DNA of 64,000 bases from Colwellia sp. (GTDB lineage Bacteria; Pseudomonadota; Gammaproteobacteria; Enterobacterales; Alteromonadaceae), in contig JAHDIK010000009.1 in the NCBI GenBank assembly GCA_020630795.1, positions 1 through 64,000 of the forward strand, written 5' to 3'. Each line of letters begins with the position of its first letter. The stretch's first letter is position 1. A program made the translations under genes and the position numbers. The notes beneath the pieces are model-generated. The model saw nothing but the letters and a program-made list of their open reading frames with translations, did not search any database and had not been told where the DNA came from. This document shows, piece after piece, positions 48,925-57,205 of this stretch.

Positions 48925-50574
48925 ATGAGCTTTTTTCATTTTTTTCGATATTTGAAATACCACAAAAAAAGTATCTTACTTGTTATTGTACTCATGGTGC
49001 TCGAAAGTCTTGTTAGCTTGAGTGTTCCTTGGTTTGCAGGTCAGTTTTCCAAAAGCTTACTCGAGAACTATGAAATTTATGATTTTGGTTATAAATGGTT
49101 AGCACTTATCTGGCTAATGTTGTTTATTGTCCAAGCCGTGCTTCGTTTTTTCTCTACTTACAAAGTTAACTTTATTGGTGCCCAAATTTTAACGCAGCTT
49201 AGTTGTAGGCTGTATGACCATATTCAGGTTTTACCCGTTCAATATTTTAATAATAATAAAAAAGGCGAAACGTTAGCGCTGTTAAGTAACGACGTTAGTA
49301 TTATTAGTTATTTTCTTTCAGGTATTTTAACGGGGCTTGTTCCGTCGTTACTTATTTTAGTAGGTTCATTAATCTTAATGGCTCAAATTAGCCCTACGAT
49401 CACCTTGCTAATTATGACTATGATTCCCGCTTTTTTTATTGTGCTGAAAGTATTAGGGCGAAGCATAAAGCCTCTGACCGAAAGCATTGTAAAAACACAA
49501 GCTAGCTCGGTTGCTATCGCAAGTGAAAATTTTGGTGTAATTAAGTTGGTAAAATCCTTCTCTAGAGAGAAAGTAGAGTCTGACCGATTTAAAAATAATG
49601 CGTATAAAATACAAGAATTACGCAAAAAACAACTTAAAGTTCAAGCGATATTGTCGCCACTTATTCAATTGTTAGTAACGTCTGGTGTATTGGTTATAGT
49701 CGTTGTCAGTGCTATTCATTATCAAACGGGCAAGCTTTCAATGGCTGAACTTATCACAATACTCATGTACGGTATTTTGTTTGCACGCCCAATGAGTTCG
49801 CTTGCTAATTTATATGGGCAAGTACAGCAAGCTAGAGGCGCATCAACACGCTTGATTAATGTATTTGGTTTATCTCCAGAGCCTATTGAAAATGAGCAAG
49901 GTATTACGGCTGTTCCAAATAATAATATTTCGTTCAAAAACGTTAGTTTTCAGTACAATGAGAATGAAAAACTATTAAATAACGTTAATATCGAAATCGA
50001 CGCTGGTGAAACACTCGTAATTGTGGGCGAAAATGGTAAAGGTAAAACAACTTTGTTTCATTTATTGTTGCGTTTTATCGAGCCTGCCACGGGAGTGATT
50101 GCTGTCGGTGGAATTGATATCAAAGACTATAATTTATCGGCTTTACGCAATCATATAGGCTTAGTGTCTCAAGACATTGCTCTATGTAACGGTTCTATAC
50201 TCGACAATATAGCATATGGTTACCCTCAAGCGACATTAACTGAAATTGAAGAAGCCGCTAAACTCGCGGGCGCTGATGAGTTTGTTACTCAACTTGAGCA
50301 CGGGTATAAAACGCAAGTAGGTGAAAATGGAGTATTGCTTTCAGGGGGGCAACGCCAACGTATTTCTCTTGCCCGAGCGTTATTGCAAAAACCTAAAATG
50401 TTATTATTAGACGAGCCTACGTCAATGATAGATAAAGAAGGAAAGGCGGATTTTATCGTCTTTCTAAAAAGCTTATTACAAAATCATACCGTACTCATAG
50501 TAACTCATGATCCTGAATTAAATGAAATAGCAGACCGTGTTGTGACAATGGATCGTGGTAAACTCAACGAATAA
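48925..50574 (+). CDS. Lasso-peptide ABC exporter (fused permease-ATPase)
   Basis: A 549-aa type I exporter half-transporter, the expected D protein of a lasso cluster, exporting and conferring immunity to the mature peptide. Six membrane helices fill 1-310. The ATPase has Walker A GENGKGKTT (367-375), signature LSGGQRQR (near 472), Walker B KMLLLDEPTSMID and the H-loop VTHD. There is no N-terminal peptidase (C39) domain. An inverted repeat TTGCAGT / ACTGCAA (48842-48871) lies upstream and may be an operator. It is followed after 21 bases by the PqqD-like gene. Confidence 0.85.
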   Translation: MSFFHFFRYLKYHKKSILLVIVLMVLESLVSLSVPWFAGQFSKSLLENYEIYDFGYKWLALIWLMLFIVQAVLRFFSTYKVNFIGAQILTQLSCRLYDHIQVLPVQYFNNNKKGETLALLSNDVSIISYFLSGILTGLVPSLLILVGSLILMAQISPTITLLIMTMIPAFFIVLKVLGRSIKPLTESIVKTQASSVAIASENFGVIKLVKSFSREKVESDRFKNNAYKIQELRKKQLKVQAILSPLIQLLVTSGVLVIVVVSAIHYQTGKLSMAELITILMYGILFARPMSSLANLYGQVQQARGASTRLINVFGLSPEPIENEQGITAVPNNNISFKNVSFQYNENEKLLNNVNIEIDAGETLVIVGENGKGKTTLFHLLLRFIEPATGVIAVGGIDIKDYNLSALRNHIGLVSQDIALCNGSILDNIAYGYPQATLTEIEEAAKLAGADEFVTQLEHGYKTQVGENGVLLSGGQRQRISLARALLQKPKMLLLDEPTSMIDKEGKADFIVFLKSLLQNHTVLIVTHDPELNEIADRVVTMDRGKLNE

Positions 50575-50595
50575 ACGCAAAGCAAGGAAATATCG

Positions 50596-50868
50596 ATGGA
50601 AAACAAGTGCTATCAACTAGCAGAGAATGTACTGTTTCAAAAAGTGGATGATGAAACGGTTTTGTTAGAACCTACCACAGGGCAATATTACACTTTAGAC
50701 CCAGTAGGTACTTTTATGGTTGAGCAACTGATTGAAGGGCATACCTTTGGTGTTGTATTAGAGAAAGTAACAAATACTTATAGCGTTGAACTAAATGAAG
50801 TATCGGCTGATTTAAAAGAGCTTATTACTTCAATGATAGAGCAATCGTTAATTGTAGAGGCTGCTTAA
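50596..50868 (+). CDS. PqqD-family RiPP recognition element (lasso B1)
   Basis: A 90-aa PqqD-like protein that binds the leader peptide and presents it to the maturation enzymes. Typical pattern: LAENVLFQKVDDETVLLEPTTGQYYTLDPVGTFMVEQL, a three-stranded sheet then helix, with later helices VEQLIEGHTFGVVLEK and DLKELITSMIEQSLIV. PqqD-like proteins also occur in unrelated exosortase-linked loci, but with the B2 protease gene ten bases downstream it is read here as split B1. GCAAGGAAATATCG provides the ribosome site. Confidence 0.87.
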   Translation: MENKCYQLAENVLFQKVDDETVLLEPTTGQYYTLDPVGTFMVEQLIEGHTFGVVLEKVTNTYSVELNEVSADLKELITSMIEQSLIVEAA

Positions 50869-50878
50869 TCTGTTATAT

Positions 50879-51334
50879 ATGGTTAATTTATCTAGCGTAA
50901 CGTCGCTAACTATACCGCAATGGAAAGTGTTTATTGAGTCTTGGATAATGTACCTAAAATGGGACATTAAAATTTCCGCGTTTAATTATAACAAATGGAA
51001 AGACAGCATTAACGTAAGTACAGAAGCTCAGCAAAGTGCTGAAGTAGACTTAGACGAAGTTAACCAACTTATAAAAATTAATGAAAAAGCAGGTCGTAAT
51101 CACATTCGCAAAATGAATTGTTTAAGACGGTGTTTATGTCAAAAACAATTATTAGCAAAAAGAAGCATAAATACTAAGCTGCACTTTGGTGTTCAGTTAA
51201 ATAATGGACAGTTATCAGCACATTCTTGGCTTACATGCCAAGGCAGAATTATTAACGACTCAATCGAAGAAACCAGTAAATATAAAGAACTTACAGATAC
51301 AGCTACAATTGATCGCATAAAAACGTTTATTTAG
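50879..51334 (+). CDS. Lasso-peptide leader peptidase B2 (transglutaminase-like)
   Basis: A 151-aa cysteine protease that cuts the leader from the precursor. The catalytic triad expected for this family is visible: Cys81 in NCLRRCL, His115 in LSAHSWL (the AHxW block) and Asp127 in IINDS. The N-terminal half is a helical segment with less conservation. It starts ten bases after the B1 stop, and the Shine-Dalgarno region is weak, suggesting translational coupling. It is the last gene of the D-B1-B2 unit and converges on the cyclase gene (83 bases between stops). Confidence 0.85.
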   Translation: MVNLSSVTSLTIPQWKVFIESWIMYLKWDIKISAFNYNKWKDSINVSTEAQQSAEVDLDEVNQLIKINEKAGRNHIRKMNCLRRCLCQKQLLAKRSINTKLHFGVQLNNGQLSAHSWLTCQGRIINDSIEETSKYKELTDTATIDRIKTFI

Positions 51335-51417
51335 TCAGTTCTCCAGATAAGTTACGGCCCATTAAATCTAATTGTTCTTTATCTATTCTATTATAAATAA
51401 CCACAGGTGCAGAAATT

Positions 51418-53343
51418 TTACGGTGAGCAGAAATGTGTTTGAAACCATGATTGCGTTAAAATGACATAAAGCATATCAACGTTAAGTTGGCTATTTTGGT
51501 GTTCAACTATTCTGTCAAATTGCGCTAATACCTCCTCATTATTAATAAGACCGAGCTCCTGTAATCCTTCATGAGTTAATAACTTTCTAATTTCAGTTTT
51601 ATTACTTTTAACCAAGTTAGCGAAATGATGATCGAATACAACTTTATGTTTATTCCATACAACAGATTCTGGTAAATATTCTTCCATTGTTTTTCTAAGT
51701 AGCCATTTAGGATAACTTCCTTGAATCAACATTTTCTCAGGAATGGCAAAACTGTATTGAACAATGTCAGTGTCGAAAAACGGGTGCTTTACGTTCACGT
51801 CGTATTCATTTGCAAGTTTTTGATAAGACCTCATAGAATTAAATGTAGAAGTTGTATGTAACCCAACATAACGAGCATGTTTAGCTGGTTCAAAAGTGTT
51901 TGAATAAGGATTCGTTAGTGTATCTTGCAAAATGTAATCAATAGCTTCATCAGTTAACCAAGTAGGGTGCTGGTTGTCACTATGTAATTGAGTTGGTTTA
52001 CCTTTCGCAATTCTTAATAAATTCATGATGGTATTCGGGACTATAGGTTTGACGAAAAGGTTTACTAACGAAGCTGCAATTGGCTCGTTTAGCTCCTTAC
52101 ACGCCTCTATTACTTCACTAACAACAGATAGCTCTCCTTTATATAAACGAGAGCGATATGACGCACTGTGTCCCCAACACATTTCATCACCACCATTACC
52201 TGTTAATAACGTGTTCGCGCCCAGAGATTGAATCAGCTTTAATTCTTCACGGTATTTAGGTGACAACACAATTCCAGGGTTGTCAAAGTCGGTAGGGTAT
52301 AACTCACCGAAGCTGCTGTTGTAAAATTTGTCTAATTCAACAAAATGAGCATTATTTAATTTTAATTTATCTATCATGTGCTCAATGTTCATGCTTTCAT
52401 CACAGCTTTCTGTATTTTTGTATGTGTGAGATAACGTATGTAGTGACATATTGCGATCGTTCGCTATTTCATTAGCTAAAGCTGTAATTGAGGTAGAGTC
52501 CATACCACCACTCATTTGTGAAAATACCGGAGAGTTTAAATCGTCGTTACTCATACTGTTATTTACACTTGAGTGCAGCAAACTATAAAAATGTTCTTGA
52601 TAGTTTTTTGTATTGGTATATGAAATGGATTGCTTTGTATTTAGTCCCCAGAATTTACGTACAGTAATTTCACCATTATCATAGGTTAACTCAGATCCTT
52701 GTGGGATCTGATTAATCTCGTTGAACATCGAAGTGTTCGGATCAGGCCTGCCTGATAACCACTTTGATACGGCTTTTTTATTTACGCTAATGTTCAAGTT
52801 TAATAATTTAACTAAAAACTGTGCGTCAGAAGCAATATATAAGGCATTGTTTATCGTTGTATAGAATAAACATCTACTACTAAAAGGTGAAACTACTGCT
52901 TTTAGTTTATTAAGCTTTTCATCCCATAATACAAATGTATAATCGCCTTTAAATCGGCTTAAATAGTTAACAGGATCCTCAACATAAGCGTTATGTAGTA
53001 AATTTTCTAGATTGTTAACGTTATGATCGTCAGGAATTTTTACACTACTTATCTTATAACCATCTCTTATATATATATCACCATTTACTATGGTAGAGGT
53101 TCTTAGGTTACAACCTTTAGTTTCCAAAAGTCGTTGTTCTTCTAAAGTATCCGTTGTTTGGTTAAGGGCATGAATACGGTAGCTTCCAATATTCACATCT
53201 AAATGCTTTTTTGCATTTAATTCTTTTAAATCAGTTGTGTATGGGAAATCTTTTAGGTTATTTATTAGGTGCTTTGCTGAGTTGTCTAAGCCAATAGTCG
53301 CGACTATTCCCTTAAAAAAATTACGTGATTTAAATTTCATCAT
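51418..53343 (-). CDS. Lasso-peptide cyclase C (asparagine-synthetase-like)
   Basis: A 641-aa macrolactam-forming enzyme that adenylates the ring Asp/Glu side chain and joins it to the core N-terminus. The C-terminal ATP-pyrophosphatase domain has the PP-loop SGGMDS (278-283), LTGNGGDEMCWGH and FDTDIVQYSFAIPEKM. The N-terminal glutaminase-like domain (1-230) has lost the catalytic N-terminal Cys (starts MMKFKSRN), as expected for a cyclase that uses no ammonia. It is transcribed opposite to the rest of the cluster; 371 bases of possible divergent promoter separate it from the PEP-CTERM gene. A start three bases later (second ATG) is possible. Confidence 0.88.
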   Translation of the reverse strand: MMKFKSRNFFKGIVATIGLDNSAKHLINNLKDFPYTTDLKELNAKKHLDVNIGSYRIHALNQTTDTLEEQRLLETKGCNLRTSTIVNGDIYIRDGYKISSVKIPDDHNVNNLENLLHNAYVEDPVNYLSRFKGDYTFVLWDEKLNKLKAVVSPFSSRCLFYTTINNALYIASDAQFLVKLLNLNISVNKKAVSKWLSGRPDPNTSMFNEINQIPQGSELTYDNGEITVRKFWGLNTKQSISYTNTKNYQEHFYSLLHSSVNNSMSNDDLNSPVFSQMSGGMDSTSITALANEIANDRNMSLHTLSHTYKNTESCDESMNIEHMIDKLKLNNAHFVELDKFYNSSFGELYPTDFDNPGIVLSPKYREELKLIQSLGANTLLTGNGGDEMCWGHSASYRSRLYKGELSVVSEVIEACKELNEPIAASLVNLFVKPIVPNTIMNLLRIAKGKPTQLHSDNQHPTWLTDEAIDYILQDTLTNPYSNTFEPAKHARYVGLHTTSTFNSMRSYQKLANEYDVNVKHPFFDTDIVQYSFAIPEKMLIQGSYPKWLLRKTMEEYLPESVVWNKHKVVFDHHFANLVKSNKTEIRKLLTHEGLQELGLINNEEVLAQFDRIVEHQNSQLNVDMLYVILTQSWFQTHFCSP

Positions 53344-53635
53344 TAATAGTAAGTATATAGTGCTATGTATATATAGTGATGTAATGACATAATAATGTCA
53401 TGGAAATATTGTAAATTTATTTCAGCTAGAGTTAGTCGCTTTGTTGGTGATTGAGTGATAAATGTTAGTTTAATACAAAAACTGTATGTTAAATGAACCA
53501 CTCTGGTGAAATGTGCACTTACGTTGTGCACCTTTAAAAATGTGCGTGTCAGCTTATTTTACATGTGATGTGCTTAGCTTTGTATTAATTATATATATTT
53601 ACCTTAGTGATTGTTAAATAATACATTTTATATTT

Positions 53636-53651
53636 TGGAATGGTTTTTGCT
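53636..53651 (+). promoter_or_regulatory. Sigma-54 type -24/-12 promoter of the PEP-CTERM/lasso-precursor operon
   Basis: TGGAAT-N5-TTGCT: GG and GC separated by exactly 10 bases, agreeing with the consensus TGGCAC-N5-TTGC(A/T) at 9 of 11 fixed positions. Predicted start near 53662, about 54 bases before the ATG. A perfect 12-base palindrome AATTGCGCAATT (53674-53685) lies in the leader. Sigma-54 promoters with the PrsK/PrsR system are established for PEP-CTERM genes. Nothing else recognisable is seen in 53344-53635, which must hold the cyclase promoter. Confidence 0.65.
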
Positions 53652-53715
53652 TTTGCTTGAACAGATGAATTTTAATTGCGCAATTACAGGAAGCATTCTT
53701 TTAAGGAGAATACAG

Positions 53716-54333
53716 ATGTTGAAAAAATTACTATTAGGTAGTGCTTTACTATCTACAAGCTTATTTTCACAAGCAGGTTATATTAGTGTTATTGACGGTG
53801 CTGATATGGCTGGCATTGAAGTTACTGCTTATTTTGGAAATGGAACAAGTGAAACCCAAACTTGGGCTGCAACATCAGCTGATTCTGGTGCCGCAGCATC
53901 TTCAGACTGGTCATTATCATTAAGTGGAGAAACGTTTGGTAACGTACTTCCATCAGGTGCCTTTGACGGTGTTTGGGTATTAGATAACTTAAACAGAGCA
54001 GATGGAATTATTGGTCTTGAAATTAACGCGGCTATTGCTGATGTATTTTTCGATAATGTTGACACTGTTGAAGAAACTGCTGGTTCTGGCGTTGGTAGAC
54101 CTTTTGTTGCTGACTTACCAAGTGTGGCTAGCTCTTTTAGTGATATGGAAAGTGCACCTGATTTGTTTGGTACATTAAATATTGATTGGACTAACGGTAC
54201 GAATTTAGAGCTGGGTCAAGCACTAAACTTTTTTATCGATACCGATAAGAAAACAGTATCAGAGCCAACCACATGGTTAGTTATGCTTTCTGGTTTAGTC
54301 GCTTTGCTCAGTTCACGCAGAAATAAAGTTTAA
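53716..54333 (+). CDS. PEP-CTERM-type exosortase-sorted protein
   Basis: A 205-aa secreted protein. It has a signal peptide (MLKKLLLGSALLSTSLFSQA) and a C-terminal sorting tail: the motif SEPTTW (a PEP variant), a hydrophobic helix LVMLSGLVALLS and a basic end SRRNKV. The body is Asp/Ser/Gly-rich with beta strands and no Cys, so it is probably a matrix or surface protein. AAGGAGA seven bases before ATG 53716 fixes the start; the longer frame to 53611 overlaps the promoter. It is 25 bases upstream of the lasso precursor gene and in the same operon. No exosortase is in the window. Confidence 0.87.
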   Translation: MLKKLLLGSALLSTSLFSQAGYISVIDGADMAGIEVTAYFGNGTSETQTWAATSADSGAAASSDWSLSLSGETFGNVLPSGAFDGVWVLDNLNRADGIIGLEINAAIADVFFDNVDTVEETAGSGVGRPFVADLPSVASSFSDMESAPDLFGTLNIDWTNGTNLELGQALNFFIDTDKKTVSEPTTWLVMLSGLVALLSSRRNKV

Positions 54334-54358
54334 TTTAGAAAATCATAAGGAAGTTAAC

Positions 54359-54523
54359 ATGAATTCTAACAACGTAGCTCAAGAAAAATCAGTAGAATTG
54401 AAAACTTATTCAAAACCAGTGCTAACAAATGCAGGTAACCTTGCAGAGTTAACTCAAGGCTTTGCTGGGAGTATTCCAGACGAGCAAGGTGGTCATACCA
54501 AGCGTAACCCATTCCAAGGGTAA
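54359..54523 (+). CDS. Lasso-peptide precursor (54 aa)
   Basis: Found by reading the gap after the PEP-CTERM gene; AAGGAAG lies five bases before ATG. The leader carries the lasso-leader consensus Y-x-x-P-x-L-x-x-x-G-x-x-x-x-x-T: Tyr17, Pro20, Leu22, Gly26, and Thr32 at the penultimate leader position, the site read by B2. Cleavage after Gln33 gives a 21-residue core starting at Gly34, with GFAGSIPDE at its start. Asp41 (core 8) or Glu42 (core 9) can close an 8- or 9-residue ring; the tail is QGGHTK... ending NPFQG, with His13, Lys15, Arg16 and Phe19 as possible plug residues. No Cys is present. It is the only such frame in the locus. Confidence 0.88.
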   Translation: MNSNNVAQEKSVELKTYSKPVLTNAGNLAELTQGFAGSIPDEQGGHTKRNPFQG

Positions 54524-54534
54524 TATGCGAATTC

Positions 54535-54565
54535 TTTAACCTGAGTTTTATAGATTCAGGTTAAA
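54535..54565 (+). promoter_or_regulatory. Intercistronic stem-loop between precursor and kinase genes
   Basis: Perfect 10-base arms TTTAACCTGA / TCAGGTTAAA with an 11-base loop, 11 bases after the precursor stop and 15 before the kinase start. No T run follows, so it looks like an RNA-stability or processing hairpin or leaky attenuator instead of a full terminator, raising precursor over kinase levels. Confidence 0.6.
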
Positions 54566-54580
54566 GAGCCTCTAAATAAT

Positions 54581-55579
54581 ATGAATCCTTTATATAAATT
54601 ACCGCTACATGGTGTTTCATGTGGACACTTCGGTGATCTCGGTGAAAATTCACATAATACGCCGTATAAGTTGACAATGTGTCATCATTCGTTAGTCGAT
54701 GACGAGTTTGTTAATACTTCAAGCGTTAAACCTATTTGGATGTTGAGTGATATAGCTAAACGCTATACAACAGAAATTAGTTTATATAATGCTATAAAAA
54801 GTAATGGATACATTTTACAAGTCGATTGCCAGGGAAAAGGGCAATTTCACTTTTCAGAGAATACATGCAACGTATTATGGAACAATGAAGGCACTGATTC
54901 AGCCCATTACTTTCAAACAATTGGTTTAGCATTGTGGCTTGAGTTAAAAGGTATACTTTGTATACACGCTAATGCGATCAGTTATAACAACTCAGCTTTT
55001 GCGTTAATGGCACCAAGCAGAACGGGTAAAACAACCCTGACTACTTATTTGTGTCAAAATGGGTTTCAAGCAATGACTGACGACATGATTGCTATTTACC
55101 CTGATGTAAATAATCAATACAAAGTGTACCCTAGCTGGCCTGTTTCACGCCTATGGCCCGACACGTTAGCAATGTTGTTTGAGCAAGAAGAGTTGCCTGA
55201 TAACACCGAACGAGTACATAAACGTTTCGATAAAAAAAGTGTGAATTTACATAATAATAATTTGTCGTTTTGTACGAGCTTTCAAAAATTAAATACGATC
55301 TATTTACTTAATAGAGTAGAGCAAAAAAACAACGAAAGTTCTTTGAAAAATTCAAATGTTTGTAATATTACAACATTATCATCTTCAAAAGCGGTCATAC
55401 TATTGTTACAAAATAGTGTATTAGGTAATGCTTTTTCCGCATTAAATATTGAACATAAACGCGTATTAGCATTATCAAAACTTGTTTCAAATATTCAAGT
55501 TAAAATGATCACTTACGTGAGCGGACAAGAGTATTTACCTAATATATCTAAAGAAATTATAAAAGACTTAGCTAATTAA
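54581..55579 (+). CDS. HPr-kinase-like protein of lasso cluster (K)
   Basis: A 332-aa protein related to the HprK-type P-loop kinases. Walker A is present in APSRTGKTT (144-152) inside an HprK-like context (CIHANAISYNNSAFALMAPSRTGKTTL), followed by a DD pair (167-168). In characterised Bacillus and Paenibacillus lasso clusters, homologous kinases phosphorylate the C-terminal serine of the precursor. Here the core ends in Gly, so the target is unclear. HprK-like proteins also occur in exosortase-related loci. It is 57 bases after the precursor gene. Confidence 0.8.
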   Translation: MNPLYKLPLHGVSCGHFGDLGENSHNTPYKLTMCHHSLVDDEFVNTSSVKPIWMLSDIAKRYTTEISLYNAIKSNGYILQVDCQGKGQFHFSENTCNVLWNNEGTDSAHYFQTIGLALWLELKGILCIHANAISYNNSAFALMAPSRTGKTTLTTYLCQNGFQAMTDDMIAIYPDVNNQYKVYPSWPVSRLWPDTLAMLFEQEELPDNTERVHKRFDKKSVNLHNNNLSFCTSFQKLNTIYLLNRVEQKNNESSLKNSNVCNITTLSSSKAVILLLQNSVLGNAFSALNIEHKRVLALSKLVSNIQVKMITYVSGQEYLPNISKEIIKDLAN

Positions 55580-55673
55580 AGCTAGATAGCGTAGAATATA
55601 TAATTGTATTTTGTATGCAGTTTTTAACGTTTTGTTAACACATATGTACTACGAATATATACATGGTTGAACG

Positions 55674-55731
55674 GTAATGTTTTTGTAACATTACATATGT
55701 TTAAAGCTGTATGATTAACGTAAGTTAATCA
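55674..55731 (+). promoter_or_regulatory. Two inverted repeats before the exopolysaccharide operon
   Basis: GTAATGT / ACATTAC (55674-55680, 55688-55694) and TGATTAAC-GTAA-GTTAATCA (55712-55731). Neither is followed by T, so they are more likely operators than terminators. They lie 32-89 bases before the ATG of the sugar-transferase gene. The binding protein is unknown. Confidence 0.4.
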
Positions 55732-55762
55732 ATGCCAAGTATTAAAGGATTAATTTGTAAAA

Positions 55763-57166
55763 ATGAATGAAAACAACGGTATTATTAAAAATAACATTAA
55801 TGTGTTTGCCGTAGTTTATCGGTTAATTGACTTAGCTGTTATTCAATTTTTATTGCTGGTGGTACTATTTTTATACGGTGTTGCGTATTCTAAAGAGTAC
55901 TTCGAATTATCACTCATTGCCTCTATTGGTTATTTTCTAACTGCAGAGTCATTCGCATTATACCGATCTTGGCGAGCAGGCTTTTTTAAAGAAATTGTAT
56001 TTTATACTTTTTTAGCTTGGGCTGTGGCCTCCGTATTAGTAATCACTTTTCTTTTTTTCACTAAACAATCAGTGGGTTTTTCGCGCCTATCAGTTGGTTT
56101 ATGGTTCAGCATCACGTTCTTTACATTAATTGCGTGGCGTTATGGTTTTAGTCAATTTTTGGCGAGTATCCGCAAAAAAGGGCGTAACACCCGCAGAGTA
56201 GCCATTATCGGCATAACTAAATCTGGTAAACGACTCGCACAACAAATTTTAGACAACCCAGAAACGGGTTATAGGCTAAACGCCATTTTTGATGACCGCA
56301 TTCCAGAACGTATAGACGCTACATATCATGCATGGCTGCAAGGAACAATTCTAGAAGGCGTTGAACGAGCAAAAAACAATGAGTTTGACGTAATTTATAT
56401 TGCGTTACCAATTACCGCAGAAGAACGCATCAAAGGCATACTGCAGCAGCTAGGCGACACTACAGCTAATGTACAAATAGTACCCGACTTATTTATTTAT
56501 ACCTTAATGAACGCCTCCATGTCGCATGTAGGTAATGTGCAAACTATCAGCGTATACGACAATCCAATGCGTGGCGGTAATGCAGCACTTAAGCGCATCG
56601 AAGATATTATCTTGTCATCTTGTATTCTTGCCATTATTTCAATTCCTCTTATCGCTATTGCAATAGCTGTAAAGGCTACCTCGAAAGGCCCTATCATTTT
56701 TAAGCAAGACAGGTATGGGTTAGACGGTAAAAAAATTCGTGTGTGGAAGTTCCGTTCTATGACCGTAACCGAAAACGCAAACGTGGTTACTCAAGCTAAG
56801 AAAGGCGATGCTCGTATTACGCCATTAGGTGCCTTTTTAAGAAGAACCTCGTTAGACGAATTGCCACAGTTCATTAACGTACTTCAAGGGCGAATGTCGG
56901 TAGTAGGGCCAAGGCCGCACGCCATTGCTCATAATGAAGAGTACAGAAAACAGGTAGACTACTACATGTTACGCCATAAAGTTAGACCAGGTATTACCGG
57001 TTGGGCGCAAGTAAACGGTTGGCGTGGAGAAACTGACACAATAGACAAAATGGAAATGCGTATTAAATACGATCTTGAATATATACGTAATTGGACTTTA
57101 TGGTTAGACGCCAAAATAGTATTATTCACCATCTTCAGATCGTTTAATGATAGAAATGCATACTAA
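55763..57166 (+). CDS. Undecaprenyl-phosphate sugar phosphotransferase (WcaJ/PssE type)
   Basis: Initiates exopolysaccharide repeat synthesis by placing a hexose-1-phosphate, usually glucose or galactose, on undecaprenyl phosphate at the inner membrane. The 467-aa protein has four N-terminal helices (about 15-125), a Rossmann-like CoA-binding-type domain (about 145-260, RRVAIIGITKSGKRLA), a fifth helix (about 280-300) and the bacterial sugar-transferase domain (KVWKFRSM, RTSLDELPQFINVLQGRMSVVGPRPH, RPGITGWAQVNGWRG). It is the first gene of the operon; the ribosome site AAAGGA is 13 bases from ATG, rather far. Confidence 0.92.
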   Translation: MNENNGIIKNNINVFAVVYRLIDLAVIQFLLLVVLFLYGVAYSKEYFELSLIASIGYFLTAESFALYRSWRAGFFKEIVFYTFLAWAVASVLVITFLFFTKQSVGFSRLSVGLWFSITFFTLIAWRYGFSQFLASIRKKGRNTRRVAIIGITKSGKRLAQQILDNPETGYRLNAIFDDRIPERIDATYHAWLQGTILEGVERAKNNEFDVIYIALPITAEERIKGILQQLGDTTANVQIVPDLFIYTLMNASMSHVGNVQTISVYDNPMRGGNAALKRIEDIILSSCILAIISIPLIAIAIAVKATSKGPIIFKQDRYGLDGKKIRVWKFRSMTVTENANVVTQAKKGDARITPLGAFLRRTSLDELPQFINVLQGRMSVVGPRPHAIAHNEEYRKQVDYYMLRHKVRPGITGWAQVNGWRGETDTIDKMEMRIKYDLEYIRNWTLWLDAKIVLFTIFRSFNDRNAY

Positions 57167-57205
57167 TCATTAAATTACAGAATTAGAACTAGGAAAATAG
57201 AAATA

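Noticed and set aside
51335-51417. Coding-looking leftward frame after the cyclase stop (ending ...MGRNLSGELTK)
   Set aside because: It is in a different frame from the cyclase and has no start or ribosome site of its own. The cyclase already ends where the family usually ends, so a frameshift is not needed.
53343-53531. 62-codon leftward frame upstream of the cyclase
   Set aside because: It lies in the intergenic promoter region, and its composition is typical of AT-rich non-coding DNA.
53611-53715. Upstream extension of the PEP-CTERM frame
   Set aside because: It would run through the sigma-54 promoter and put 35 residues before a perfectly good signal peptide with its own ribosome site.
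55674-55700. Second sigma-54 promoter before the exopolysaccharide operon
   Set aside because: The GG lies at the right distance from GT, not GC, so the -12 element is not met.
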